Shown here one piece after another: positions 45,462 to 55,808 of a stretch of 64,000 nt of DNA. The position numbers were made by a program, and so were the translations under genes. Under the pieces are notes generated by a model. That model was not told the DNA's origin, did not search any database, and worked only from the letters and a program-made list of their open reading frames with translations. Within the stretch, counting starts at the first letter, position 1; every line of letters starts with the position of its first letter. Source of the DNA: Argentina anserina (taxonomy: Eukaryota; Streptophyta; Magnoliopsida; Rosales; Rosaceae). The stretch spans positions 518,001 to 582,000 of the forward strand of contig NC_065878.1 in assembly GCF_933775445.1 (NCBI RefSeq). Direction: 5' to 3'.

Positions 45462-46860
45462 CGTTATCATGCACTTTTTACTAGAGAGTCTGAGCGACGA
45501 AGCCACCACCACTAGAAAAATTCAAACCATATCCTTGCAATCTTATGCTTTGGCAGCTTTTTTCCTTTTTGTCATCGTCAGAAAATTTGCAGTACCGACA
45601 ATTTCTCAATTAATTATCGGAAAAGAAAAGACACCCAAATCAAAGTTGATATGGGCACCTAGCCAATTTCTCTGGGCACCACATCTCCGCTCTGATATGC
45701 CCATATCGGTCTCCCTCCTCGTCGATGTGAACCAGTTTTGCCCGTCTGCCCCGCCTCGACTCAGCCTGGTCACCGCTTGCCTCAGCGCCGTCCTGCAACT
45801 TTTCCAATCGACGACTGCTCTTGTCGGGCCTCCCTAATGCCTAGCCAGTCCGCCAACAACCTTTCTGCATGGCTCCGGCCCCTTCTCCCGCGTCAGACCC
45901 GACGTCGTCGACCCCCAACCTCGAAGATCATCGCCACCTCCTTGCCAACTCCGACGCGAATTGATGACCTGGACGGCTCTACCTGTTTTCTGTGGCTCTG
46001 ACCCGGCAAAAGGATTTTGGCCCAATTATAACCAGTTGACCCGACCCAACCTGACGAGACCCAATGCCGGTTTAGGCGTTCTGCAAACCCCTTCTGGGCC
46101 TACAGCCTGCCAAGCCCAATAAGCCTATTTGGCTTTTAAACTCTTCTCTCTCCTTTTTCTTTTTCCTATTTGTTTCTATAATCATTTAGTTGCAAGTTTT
46201 AGTTTTCTAACTATGTTTTCACGTACTTGCATAGGAAAAGTGATCACTCGTCGTACTATAGTGATGACATTCATGACGAGATGAACGATACTTTTGTCAT
46301 CTACACGCAATTTTGACCGTATTCTCAAAAGATTTTTATGCCATCAGACGAAGATCGAAAAAGAATTCATCAAGCAATGTTTTTGCATGAAGAGTAATTT
46401 AAAGACTCTCAAATTAATGCGGTTTATTTGGCAGATTAACAAGTAAGATTTTCTTAAAGTTGCTGCTTTTAAACATACATATATATATATAAATTATCGG
46501 GCGCTATTAGCCTTCTTTATGTCTCCTTTCCGGCCTTTCTTATAACGCCGCTGAGACGAAAAAAGGATATGATTCCCCTCTTGGTCGATTTTTTTCGTGT
46601 GACGGTCTTGAGGAAGTCACGTTATTATTTAGAAGGAATAAATCGATTTTGTGTGGTTGCCTAAGTGCACCGCTGTTTCGGGTGAGATCATGAGAATCGC
46701 CGATATGTATCGATTAATTTGTGACCATATACATCACAACCCTTCTAATTCCAGTTACATACTTGAATTGTTTCGTTTATTCGAAACCAATGCAACCCTC
46801 GTTTTTTGTAGATGCGTTGCCCTCGGGACTGTTCCTTGAATTTTTGAGTTTTTAAAACTC
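45462..46860 (+). other. leader and gag region of the old copia element
   Basis: After the primer-binding site (45461-45473) comes a leader with a GC-rich, CCGCC/GACC-type part at 45640-46130 and no supported protein. Gag would lie around 46200-46860, but I cannot recognise it. ORFs at 45283-46025 are in LTR and leader. Confidence 0.4.
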
Positions 46861-46892
46861 ATATCTATAAACGATAATCTCAAGGTCTACGT

Positions 46893-47056
46893 ACTCATTT
46901 ATTTGAGTTGAAATTTATTACTCCAAAAGATCCCAAAAATAACAAATTTTATGGGACACACTTAAAGTGATTCAATAATATTCGTCTATGACGTTGTTTT
47001 ACCAGAGTGTGTCCCATATTTTTTTAACTGTTGTGATTCAACTCATTTATTTGAGT
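46893..47056. repeat. 164 bp foldback inside the copia element
   Basis: TGGGACACACT at 46952-46962 pairs with AGTGTGTCCCA at 47006-47016; the palindrome-like ACTCATTTATTTGAGT occurs at 46893-46908 and again at 47041-47056. The whole could fold as a hairpin and may be a small MITE; no TSD is evident. Confidence 0.5.
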
Positions 47057-47261
47057 GGAATCACACTTAAATGGCTAACTGTTTGGTATTCAACTGCTCA
47101 AATACCATATTGTTTTAACTCTTAAGTTGAATAATGTAGTTTTATTGCCATGTGATACACTTGATGGGATTGCACTTTGTTCTAATCCCCCCTCTTACAA
47201 TATCCTATGGCGTATTGTCTAGAAAAGTTCACCGCGTCGTTGACTCTGTTAATTTTAGTTT

Positions 47262-47400
47262 GAGAATGCGCCGCAGTGAAATTGAGTGTTTTGCTGATTG
47301 CGAAACCACCCACACTGTCATACGGCGCAAATAGTTGTTTTACGGATCTCGTGCGGAGATTGTGTTTTATATCTTCATGCCTTACTAAGTTTTAAAAGGT
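47262..47400 (+). pseudogene. copia protease remnant
   Basis: FADCETTHTVIRRK stands where copia proteases have a D-S-A/G-x-x-H-T box; the catalytic triad is changed from the usual D-S to D-C. Only about 30 residues are recognisable. Confidence 0.5.
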
Positions 47401-48579
47401 CATACATGTCAATATTATATTTTTCATCAGGATATTTATGTTAAGAGTGGAGAGGAATATATTTATCAAATTTCGTTGACTTTAGCTTTTTCAAGTTTCG
47501 GCAGTAGCTTTGTCAGCCTGTAGAAGTAGCTTTACTTCTCTACGGCAGTAGCTTTATGTAACCCAAGATTTTTAAATCATGGGTTCGGTTTTGCTGCCTT
47601 TTAGTTTTGATATGATCATCTTGGTCATTATGAATGAGATTGATGATCCAGATTCTTTGAAATTCACACAGACATCAGTTCTTTCCAAGAAAGAACAAGA
47701 ACTTGGGACCGGGCAATTGCATGTGACCGTGACAACGTCTATGCTAATACAAATGACCAACATAAGAATTTTCATAACCTATTTCATTATGGTTATGAAC
47801 ATTATGATCAAACAAAATTTCCAAGGACGTAGTCATGCATGGCATGACATAATTGTCCATTAAAGTTTGATTGTTGAAAGGCAATACGTGTCTTTCCTTT
47901 CCCAAAAAAAATTGTCAGTAGCATCTTGATCACAAATTATTATGGTGATATTTGATATCCATGATCACAGGCAGAATTGTTTTATTACTTGGTTAACTTG
48001 GACGTGATCATGATGGCATAGATCGAGTTAATTCTCCTTTAACTTGTATGCCTCCTACAAGGATTACCCGTGGCTTTATTGTTTTGATTATCAATACACT
48101 TGATTGATTTCTTTTGCAAAGCCACGAAATAGTTCATCTTGCATATGAATTTGACCAATGATCTCACACCCAAGGATTTGAGGCACCGATCCTACGACGT
48201 CACCTAAATAAATATAAAAATATTTGTGTGACGCACAAGCCTTCCCAAGATGCTTCATTGGGCGTTTCCAACACCAATCACTCGTTCTATAAAGCCTATT
48301 TACTTCGCTACATAGCAGAAAAATCTTCCTACGCTAACGAGAAATAAGAAAACATTCTATTCTTACAACGTATCTATGGTGATAGTTGTGGACCTATATA
48401 TCCAATCGAATGCGGACATTTTTCGGTATTTTTATGGTATAGGTTAGGAGCATCAACATGTTAGTCATATGCCGCTTTGTTATCCACATGGAATGCTGCA
48501 TTTGATAAGTTTTTAGCTGTGATCATCATACTACGGGCTCACCACCCTTCTCATCCACTCTAACTTTTCGATTGGATAC

Positions 48580-50095
48580 TGATAAACCGTTTTAAGGCCA
48601 TCAATAAAACCCTGTGGAAGATAGTATGGTGTAAATAAGGGTATCGTTATAGGCCGGGAATTGAGGGTACTCTGCAAGATAGAGCATTAGAAAAATAATA
48701 ATTATTTACCGATATTCACATATTTACAAGAGATAAATTGTTTGAGAGAAGTGTTTATTTCTAAATTCCTACGAAAACAAAATATATTTATGTACATGTG
48801 ACACTCCTTATTGCACACACACATATGTAAACACAAAACAATATTACGCTATCTCAATCCTAGCAACCTAAACATGCAAGTTTAACGTCGAATCAACTTC
48901 TTAGATAAAGACAGCTAACGCAGCCAAATAATTATCTAAATGCTTTTAAATCCTCTTAAATATCAGCCAACGCAGCCAAGATACAAAGAATATTTTATAT
49001 AAAAACAGCCGACGCAGCTAAGTAATTACATGAATCATTAAGCACGAAAAATATAAAGTCGAACATACTAATACGAGAGTATAGCCGACGCAGCCCAATA
49101 CTCCATATTAATATGCAATCTATGATTTCCCTACCCACTTATGTTAACCAACGCAGTCCAAACACAAGCAAGGTACATATGTATGAAGAACAAGAATCAT
49201 AGATCTAAAACCAATAAACAAGCATGAATCAAATAGCTAGAACATCATATGATAACGTAAGAACAATAAGTCACACATAAACATAGACTAATAATCAAAA
49301 TAAAATAGGAAAAAGGAGAATAAGATGATGAACAACATAAAGATTGAATTAAAAGAAAAAGAATAATTCATAGAGTTACACTTTTTGTTCGTCGAAACTC
49401 TGAGCACAACTACTATGATCACACAAGAGGGAAATCACTAAGGAGAAAGAAGGATCTAAACTATTATGGAGTAGAGAAAGAGGGGCAGGAGATAGAGAAC
49501 TGGTGCGGCAAAAGGAGCTCCCCAATTCATCTATTAAGTCTCCTATATATAGGGAAGAAACCCTATAAAATTGAGCTAATCTTGGCCCTTCTTTTTTATG
49601 ATGATAAACTGATCCAATGGCATCAAATAACTCAACTTTGTATCCATAATATATGCTCAGAAAAACTCTAATAAAAGTCCAATTCGGCTGACATCTTATT
49701 TCCTTCCTTAACTAGGATTGCTTCCTCTTTTCATTCTCGAACAGTTTGACCTCTGCTTAGTAAATCAAGCATACATTCCTCCAAAAAAATGATATTGCCG
49801 CGATTCCAACGTCTATAAAAACTAGACTCATAGGGCTTTCCATCCATATATTATGCATAATTTTCCTCCATATCTTTTATCCGCTATGAGCTGTTGAAGT
49901 TGACTGTTCTACAGAGGCAAAATCCTAATTCTGGGTTTTAATGCTTCTTTTGATCCTTTCAACACATATTTTTCTTGTTTTGCTCCAATAAACCTAAAAA
50001 CAGTAAACTAAGTTAAAATGAAAATTATTAAGTGAATAACTAAACTAAATGAGAGAGATAATATATTAAGAACGTCGCATTATATTCTCCTATCA
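48580..50095 (-). repeat. solo LTR of an Athila/Tat-like gypsy element
   Basis: In plus orientation starts TGATAAACCG and ends CTCCTATCA; in its own (minus) orientation it begins TGATAGGAG and ends TTTATCA, giving TGATA..TATCA termini. Exact 5 bp TSD GATAC at 48575-48579 and 50096-50100. TATA box CTATATATAG at 49553-49562. Shares layout with the 3' LTR at 4992-6566. A CAGCC(A/G)ACGCAGCC motif recurs at 48910-49150. A solo LTR forms by recombination between two LTRs of one element. Confidence 0.92.
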
Positions 50096-50316
50096 GATAC
50101 TGTTGGAGAGTTCATCTCCAAGACCTTTGATGATTTCGTTTTGCATGTCTCCTAGGATCGTCGTTGAACATATAATTCCTCATGTTCATTTACATAACGA
50201 TCTAGCAGAGACTCGGCGTTGGTTATGAGTACTAACCTACCGGTCTTTGCATGGGGATATGTAATGAACATATTCGTTTCAGACCCACAACTCATCAAGT
50301 GTTTAGTGTGTACCAG

Positions 50317-50502
50317 ATGGATACTGAGTACAATCTCAACGTTCTTTTCACTAACGCCTATTTGGTTAAGTTGTTTATGTGCCTGTATTGTAGTAATCTC
50401 AATGGGTCTATGGATACTGAGTACAATCTCAACGTTCTTTTCACTAACGCCTATTTGGTTAAGTTGTTTATGTGCCTGTATTGTAGTAATCTCAATGGGT
50501 CT
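50317..50502. repeat. perfect 93 bp tandem duplication
   Basis: 50317-50409 is identical to 50410-50502 over all 93 bases. The length is a multiple of three so a broken integrase frame stays open across it (50219-50536), but it is in a dead region. Confidence 0.95.
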
Positions 50503-50699
50503 ACCTGAAACACTTAAGGTTTTTGGTTGGTTATGATTTATAAATCACCAACACTTGTCCGTATTTCCAATATACAACCGTGGATCTCTATCCTGCTATA
50601 TTAGCAGACGGTTACCTTGATGAGACATACTTCCCATCGTTAGGAGGAGATATGGAATGCTCTCATTCCGGTTTTAACGCCATGAATCGATGTGGTGTA

Positions 50700-51800
50700 A
50701 CACTATGTCTCATTAAGATCCCGCACTACTCAAAGTGAGCAAAAGTGCAATGCATTAACGTCCTCGAGAAAGTCAAAGATTCGATACTCAATGACTTTAC
50801 CGATATTGCGAAAGTGACGAGATCGCACATAAATGCTTTGATGTCCTGGTAAGGTAGGAACTTTCAAAATATGGGAGAATTTCATATGACTTATTCCTAG
50901 CACCGTTGGCACCATCCCTGACAGTGGGAAATAAGCCAACGATGACACCATTGTACGTTGTGGTGTTGTCAGCGTCTGTGGTATTGCACCACAAAACAAG
51001 GGTAAAAAACACAAATATGGACTAATAAGGGTCATAGCTTTGGTCTTGGCTCCTACCTAGATGAGGGGGAGACCATTATTCTTTGAAAATAAAAACCAGA
51101 AAGAAGCGAGGTGCGTAGGCACAAATATTTCGCCCATTATCAAGAGATATTCTCTGAACATGTCTATCAACTAAATTTATGTAGGATGCTATAGACTCAT
51201 TTTCTTGATGTTTGAGAACAAAAGAAATCTCTCAATTGATCGTATAAACCACGCGTGTGTGTTAATGGATTAATCTCCCATGATTGATGACGTATTCGCT
51301 TATGCTCTTATTCCGTTGTAAAATATCAACGATGAGCAACTTGACCGTAGTAAGAATCAATACAAGCTGAACTAGATTGTTATGTTAGTCATTGTTCGTA
51401 AGTGTAATGAGAAAGATGAAGTCATGCAATATTTGCAGAACTTATGGCGCAAAGATTGTCTCATTATACTAGTATTGACTATGATAAGTTATATTCTTTC
51501 GTTATGGACATAATTGATTTTCACTACTTGATCAGTAGTAGTGTCCATGAAAACTAATTTTGCAGCATATCATAGTGGTCATAGCATATCTGTAACGGGA
51601 TCTTGACACATATATGAAAGTGCCCAAATGACCTTAATTGCTTGATTAAATGCCTCCAGACCACGGAGAGCTTATGTAATCAGATTGCGATGTTCGAGAG
51701 AACGTAGTACAATCGGTTGCAAGAACTTATACCCATATGTGTTCATATGAAAGCCAATTTTGGACTCTTTATTCCGTCTAAGTAAAGACGATGAAGAGAT
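50700..51800 (+). pseudogene. copia integrase-RT linker and RT remnant
   Basis: Pieces in different frames: YRYCESDEIAHKCFDVL-like linker (50795-50850), SPMIDDVFAYALIP (51270-51310), VRKCNEKDEVMQYL (51385-51440, the RT start region RKRNEKxExxRYK), and DLDTYMKVPK (51600-51640, end of the RT DxxTAYLYGxLDxxIYMxxP block). Too decayed to define a catalytic box. Confidence 0.65.
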
Positions 51801-52913
51801 TTAATGAGCCATAGATTCATATATGTAAGTGTTGTTGGGACACTATTGCTTTCATTATGATGTGATTAACACTATGCGCCTATGCATCATCATTGGACTT
51901 GCATTGCTCATTTGACATGGGTTTTAGTTCTACACTTAATGAACCAACACAAATCCTATCCACACCAATGCTGCCAGCACTCCCAGCAGTTCCAGCAACA
52001 TTAACGTACGTCTTGGTGTAGCAGTCGACACTGGCAGCGTAGATGATGCGTACGGTTCCGTCTCAGACCAAAATCAGTCATTCATTGGTCAATTCCCCCA
52101 TTTTTTTGTGAAAGACACATTGAGTGTGACAAATCAAAATCTGTCCAGTTTCGTAAGTCAACTTAAAGGAGACCTATAGGACTGCTCACTCAATAAAATA
52201 TGGTGAATTTGGTACCGTGGAAAGGTATATATGTCTACTTTCTAGGAGACACCAACTATTTGTTCATAACTATCATATTGAGTGAGTTATGGCCGTTTTA
52301 ATAAAGTAGAACAATTCTGTTCGAGAATTTGCAAGTCAATAAACTAAGTTAACTGGCTTGACTGTGAACTTCCCAGTCGAATTAAGTTGTGAAATTTAAG
52401 TTATTGGAAAGCCACGGGTGTTTACTTTCCAGAACATTTTACGGTTCGCTGATACCTATTGTGACGAAGAAGTTATGGCCGTTTAAGTGAGTAAAGATCA
52501 TTCTACCTGGGAATCTGATTTTCATTGCAAACTCTTATTTTGAGTTGTTATGCACTCTTGTTTCCTAATATCTAAGTTTGCCTACGTATAACATGTATGA
52601 TCTAAGGATGTATGGCTAGATTAATGATTAATAATTAGCCCAATACTACTTTTGAGAAGCATGTAATGAACGTTGTATACGTTATTCTCTGTACTCCATG
52701 ATTATGACACTAATCAGGGGGAGTTGTTTCGTAGACTTTAGGGGAAGTTTACCTCACATAATGCTATCAAATGTAGAGGGTGTGTTGTGCTCTTTTTCTC
52801 CTTCGATCCAACATTTTTTTTTCACCCAAGAGGTTTTTATTTTGCTTGACAAGGTTTTTACCGAGGCAACGTTATGTGCACCATGCAACCTAGGCATGCG
52901 ACACAAGGGGGAG
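51801..52913 (+). other. 3' internal region of the old copia element
   Basis: No recognised domain apart from the polypurine tract AAGGGGGAG at 52905-52913. ORF 52698-52955 runs into the LTR and is not a gene. Confidence 0.45.
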
Positions 52914-53130
52914 TGTTCTGAGATAATTATTATTCTACCATTGTGTGTGTCTTAGCCTATTTAGGTTGATTTATTGGAGTAGATTATGCTTTATGTAATA
53001 GTTATGAATCCTTAATTCATCAGGATACTCCGTATGTAATGTCTATATATAGGTCTCATTATCAATCAATAAAGAGTTCGGTTATGTTCTTTTATATTGT
53101 TATTATTCTAGTTTCGTTTCTCCTCAAACA
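52914..53130 (+). repeat. 3' LTR of the old copia element
   Basis: 217 bp, starts TGTTCTGAGATAATT after the polypurine tract and ends CTCCTCAAACA. TATA box TCTATATATAGG at 53041-53052. Confidence 0.9.
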
Positions 53131-53397
53131 ATACAGTTGATTTTGCATAAAGAATTTGGTTATAAAGAGTGTAGTGGGAGAGAAAATAGGGATGATTTAT
53201 TTTATTTTCATAATTAATAAATATTTTATAATTATCTGAATTGTCCCTATAATTTTATTTGTTCACAAAGGTTTTTAATCTGTCAAAGACTTTTTGGTAA
53301 AAAAAATTTGTTTTGATTAGCAAGCCATGCTTGAGTTATATATATGCGGGCAAATGATAAAAAGATTCAAATGAAACGAGTCAAGTGGAATTCGTCA

Positions 53398-53435
<38 letters not shown>
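53131..53435. other. intergenic DNA ending in a (TA)n tract
   Basis: AT-rich; the (TA)n run at 53401-53436 directly precedes MITE copy B. Confidence 0.4.
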
Positions 53436-53442
<7 letters not shown>

Positions 53443-53588
53443 ATCCAAAGTGAAGCTTCACTCTGAAATTACAGAGTGAAGTTCCAATTTTGGCACACTT
53501 TTCGGTCAAATTTTTTCACCATAAGCGATTCAATATTTAGGTATACTATTCAAGATCATCTCTACAAAATTTCATCCAATTTGACTGT
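53436..53588. mobile_element. long-TIR MITE next to (TA)n, copy B, left half only
   Basis: AGTCTCTATCCAAAGTGAAG and the following 130 bases match the left half of copy C (54042 on) at about 95%. Homology is lost near 53588, where the sequence changes to unrelated AT-rich DNA, so the right half is missing or replaced. Confidence 0.85.
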
Positions 53589-53877
53589 ATATACATATAT
53601 TTGTACTTGTTATATAGTGAGAATGTCGTATAATATTACTGGACTGGTCGTAGATGAGAGTCTTGTACATTTAATAGGCCCGATAAGAAACATATTCACT
53701 AGTTCGTCCGTATTTTGGAAACTTGATCAGTTAAAATTCAATTACAGTTCGATGGTTACAACAAGATGTTATTTTACAGATTTCGCAAAATAAAATAAAT
53801 AAATACTAATGATCTGAACCGTTAGATATTACCCACAAGATCCGGGCTGTTGGAATAAGTTTATATATATATATATA
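53589..53877. other. AT-rich DNA, nothing identified
   Basis: ORF 53476-53793 spans MITE B and this stretch and is not believed to be a gene. Ends in (TA)n at 53860-53877. Confidence 0.4.
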
Positions 53878-54016
53878 GAGGATCGAGAGCGGACGTCTAC
53901 AAAATGCAGACGTTCAAGATTTTGGCGAGGATGGTGTCGGCCGTGCTCCCCCCTCCCACACTCCTGTTTATGCCGGCCGAAACTCCATCACCGGAATATG
54001 TAAATTTCTAGAAAAT
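53878..54016. mobile_element. second MITE family, partial copy H1
   Basis: GAGGATCGAGAGCGGACGTC followed by a GC-rich block (GTGCTCCCCCCTCCC, CTCCTGTTTATGCCGGCC) and ATATGTAAATTTCTAGAAA. The reverse complement of the right half of H2 (54660-54804) has the same blocks in order. Flanked by (TA)n on both sides. Confidence 0.7.
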
Positions 54017-54041
54017 TATATATATATATATATATATAACC

Positions 54042-54441
54042 AGTCCCTATCCAGAGTGAAGCTTCACTCTGAAATTTCAGAGTGAAGTTCCAATTTTGGC
54101 ACACTTTTCGGTCAATTTTTTTCACCATAAGCGATTCAATATTTAGGTATGCTATTCAAGATCATCTCTACAAAATTTCACCTAATTCGGACATCGTTAA
54201 GGTATTGAAATTAGATTAAATCAATGAATGAATTAAAACTGTTCAACGTGAACCGTTCGTGTAAATCTCAATTTTGAAAGCTCAAACCATTGTCAAATTG
54301 GATGAAACTTTGTAGAGATGATCTTGAATAGCATACCTAAATATTGAATCGTTTATGGTGAAAAAATTTGACCGAAAAGTGTGCCAAAATTGGAACTTCA
54401 TTCTGAAATTTCAGAGTGAAGCTTCACTCTGGATAGGGACT
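54042..54441. mobile_element. long-TIR MITE between (TA)n tracts, copy C, 400 bp
   Basis: Starts AGTCCCTATCCAGAGTGAAG and ends CTTCACTCTGGATAGGGACT. The inverted repeats are about 150 bases long (TTGGCACACTTTTCGGTCAA, CACCATAAGCGATTCAATAT, TATTCAAGATCATCTCTACA all pair with the other end). (TA)n lies on both sides (54017-54040 and 54441-54452). No coding capacity; if transcribed it would give a long hairpin RNA. Confidence 0.93.
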
Positions 54442-54489
54442 ATATATATAACTATATATATGTACATATACATATATACATGTGGGTTA

Positions 54490-54804
54490 TGAAGAGGACG
54501 TTCGCCCAACCCTTAAAGTGCGGACGTCGGCGATTTCGGCGACCGACAACACGTAACAACAACGCAGGGGCTCTCCCCTCCAACTCTCTCGTCTGTGCCG
54601 GCCAGAGCTTCAGCGCCAGGCCACGGCGGTAGGAATATGTAAATTTCTTAGAAACTTTTAAATTTACCGAAATTTGTAGATTCCCTAGCACCAGTCGGCA
54701 CAAACAGGAGCGCCGGAAGAGGGGAGCACGACCAACACCATCCGCACCGTCATTGTGCGTTGCCAAAATGTCCGATTTCCGGATGTCCTCTCTCGATCGT
54801 TTTC
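54490..54804. mobile_element. second MITE family, copy H2, about 315 bp
   Basis: Left part (GAGGACGTTCGCCC, GTGCGGACGTCGGCGATTTC, CTCTCGTCTGTGCCGGCC) and right part (GTCGGCACAAACAGGAGCGC, GGGGAGCACGACCAACACC, GATGTCCTCTCTCGATCG) are imperfect inverted copies around a centre at about 54650. Followed by (TA)n at 54805-54831. ORF 54452-54766 (minus) reads across it and is not a gene. Confidence 0.7.
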
Positions 54805-54831
54805 ATATATATATATATATATATATATATG

Positions 54832-55489
54832 TTAAACGTATATGTACTGTTGGAAACTTCATTTCAAACCATAATTATCGCCTTTGGCGTCAAAACAGCT
54901 TTTATTGTAGGCTACTCTTAAGCCCTCTGAATTTCTAAAGGCATGTAGTTTTTAATACCAACTTTTATATATGTTTTTAGCCTTTGGGATAAGGTAATTA
55001 TATTTAATTTAGTAGCATGTAATTATGAAACCAGGGTTGTATGAACGTGTATGAGCTAAAGAATATCTGACGCACCTACCACAACCAGCGGCGGACGGGA
55101 GTCTATATTAACTCGTGTTAACAAATTAGTATGTTGTATGCCATCCTCGTGTTTTTGGCTTCTAATACATACATAATACCATTAATACATTATCATAATC
55201 TAAATGATAATATGTGTAGATGATTAATCAACATATATAACATATATAAGGAAGTCTTTATTGTTTAAAGTGAAATAGGCATATAGCAATTAGCAAAAGA
55301 GATACAAATCGTTCGGAGGACCGTACCGCATTTTGTTTATCAAAAAAGTTGATGTTGCCTGTTGCCTGGTAGGCCTATATTTTATTACGTAGTTCTGAAT
55401 GAACATGTCAATTAATTATTTCATTTTATGTAAACAAAACCTACTCTCTATTATGTAGAAAGAGGTCGTGAATCGTCTCCTGATGTTGC
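54832..55489. other. intergenic DNA, nothing identified
   Basis: AT-rich, no ORF of note beyond short ones, no clear repeat. Confidence 0.4.
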
Positions 55490-55497
55490 CCTATAAA

Positions 55498-55800
55498 CAG
55501 TGGCGGATCCTTTAAGGGGCAGGAGGGGGTCATGGCCATGCGGCAACTGAAAATTTGTCATTTAATTATGGTATAATTACACCTAATTATAATATATTTA
55601 ATGATAAATATGGTATAATTACATAGAATTATGATTTAATTGCTATAATTATGATATAGTTGTATGCACTAATGGTATATTTGACTTCTAAATATGGTAT
55701 AATTGTATAATTATTAGTATTTAAATCAAAATTTCATACTAAATTGGCTCCCTCTATAAATTTTAGCCTATCCGGAATTTAGTTCCAAGGTCCACCACTG
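55498..55800. mobile_element. hAT-type MITE, 303 bp
   Basis: Termini CAGTGGCGGATCC and GGTCCACCACTG form a short imperfect inverted repeat. Exact 8 bp TSD CCTATAAA at 55490-55497 and 55801-55808. The centre has repeated TGGTATAATTA motifs. Non-coding. Confidence 0.9.
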
Positions 55801-55808
55801 CCTATAAA

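Larger units (their letters stand above)
48200..50720 (+). pseudogene. copia integrase remnant, split by a solo LTR
   Basis: Before the LTR (48240-48579): LQRIYGDSCGPIYP, AALLSTWNAAFDKFLAVII and LRAHHPSHP in shifting frames. After it (50096-50720): a frame reading VGEFISKTFDDF, EHIIPHVHLHNDLAETR, TNLPVFAWGYV and, further on, SPTLVRISNIQPWI. This is the copia integrase core and C-terminal side. The target site of the solo LTR lies in the codons just before VGEF. The 93 bp duplication at 50317-50502 is in this part. Confidence 0.8.
45252..53130 (+). mobile_element. Ty1/copia retrotransposon, old, both LTRs, with nested solo LTR
   Basis: Direct LTRs at 45252-45461 and 52914-53130, initiator-Met-like primer site (ACGTTATCATGC) after the first, polypurine tract AAGGGGGAG before the second, and ATATAG / ATACAG just outside (45246-45251, 53131-53136), a plausible TSD with one change. 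Internal sequence keeps scattered protease, integrase and RT residues with many frameshifts. A 1516 bp gypsy solo LTR (48580-50095) splits the integrase. Confidence 0.88.

Noticed and set aside
45283..46025. ORFs of 184, 87 and 63 codons
   Set aside because: They run through the copia 5' LTR and its GC-rich leader. Frames overlap on both strands and match no protein family.
54452..54766. 104-codon minus-strand ORF
   Set aside because: Reads through a foldback MITE and TA repeats.
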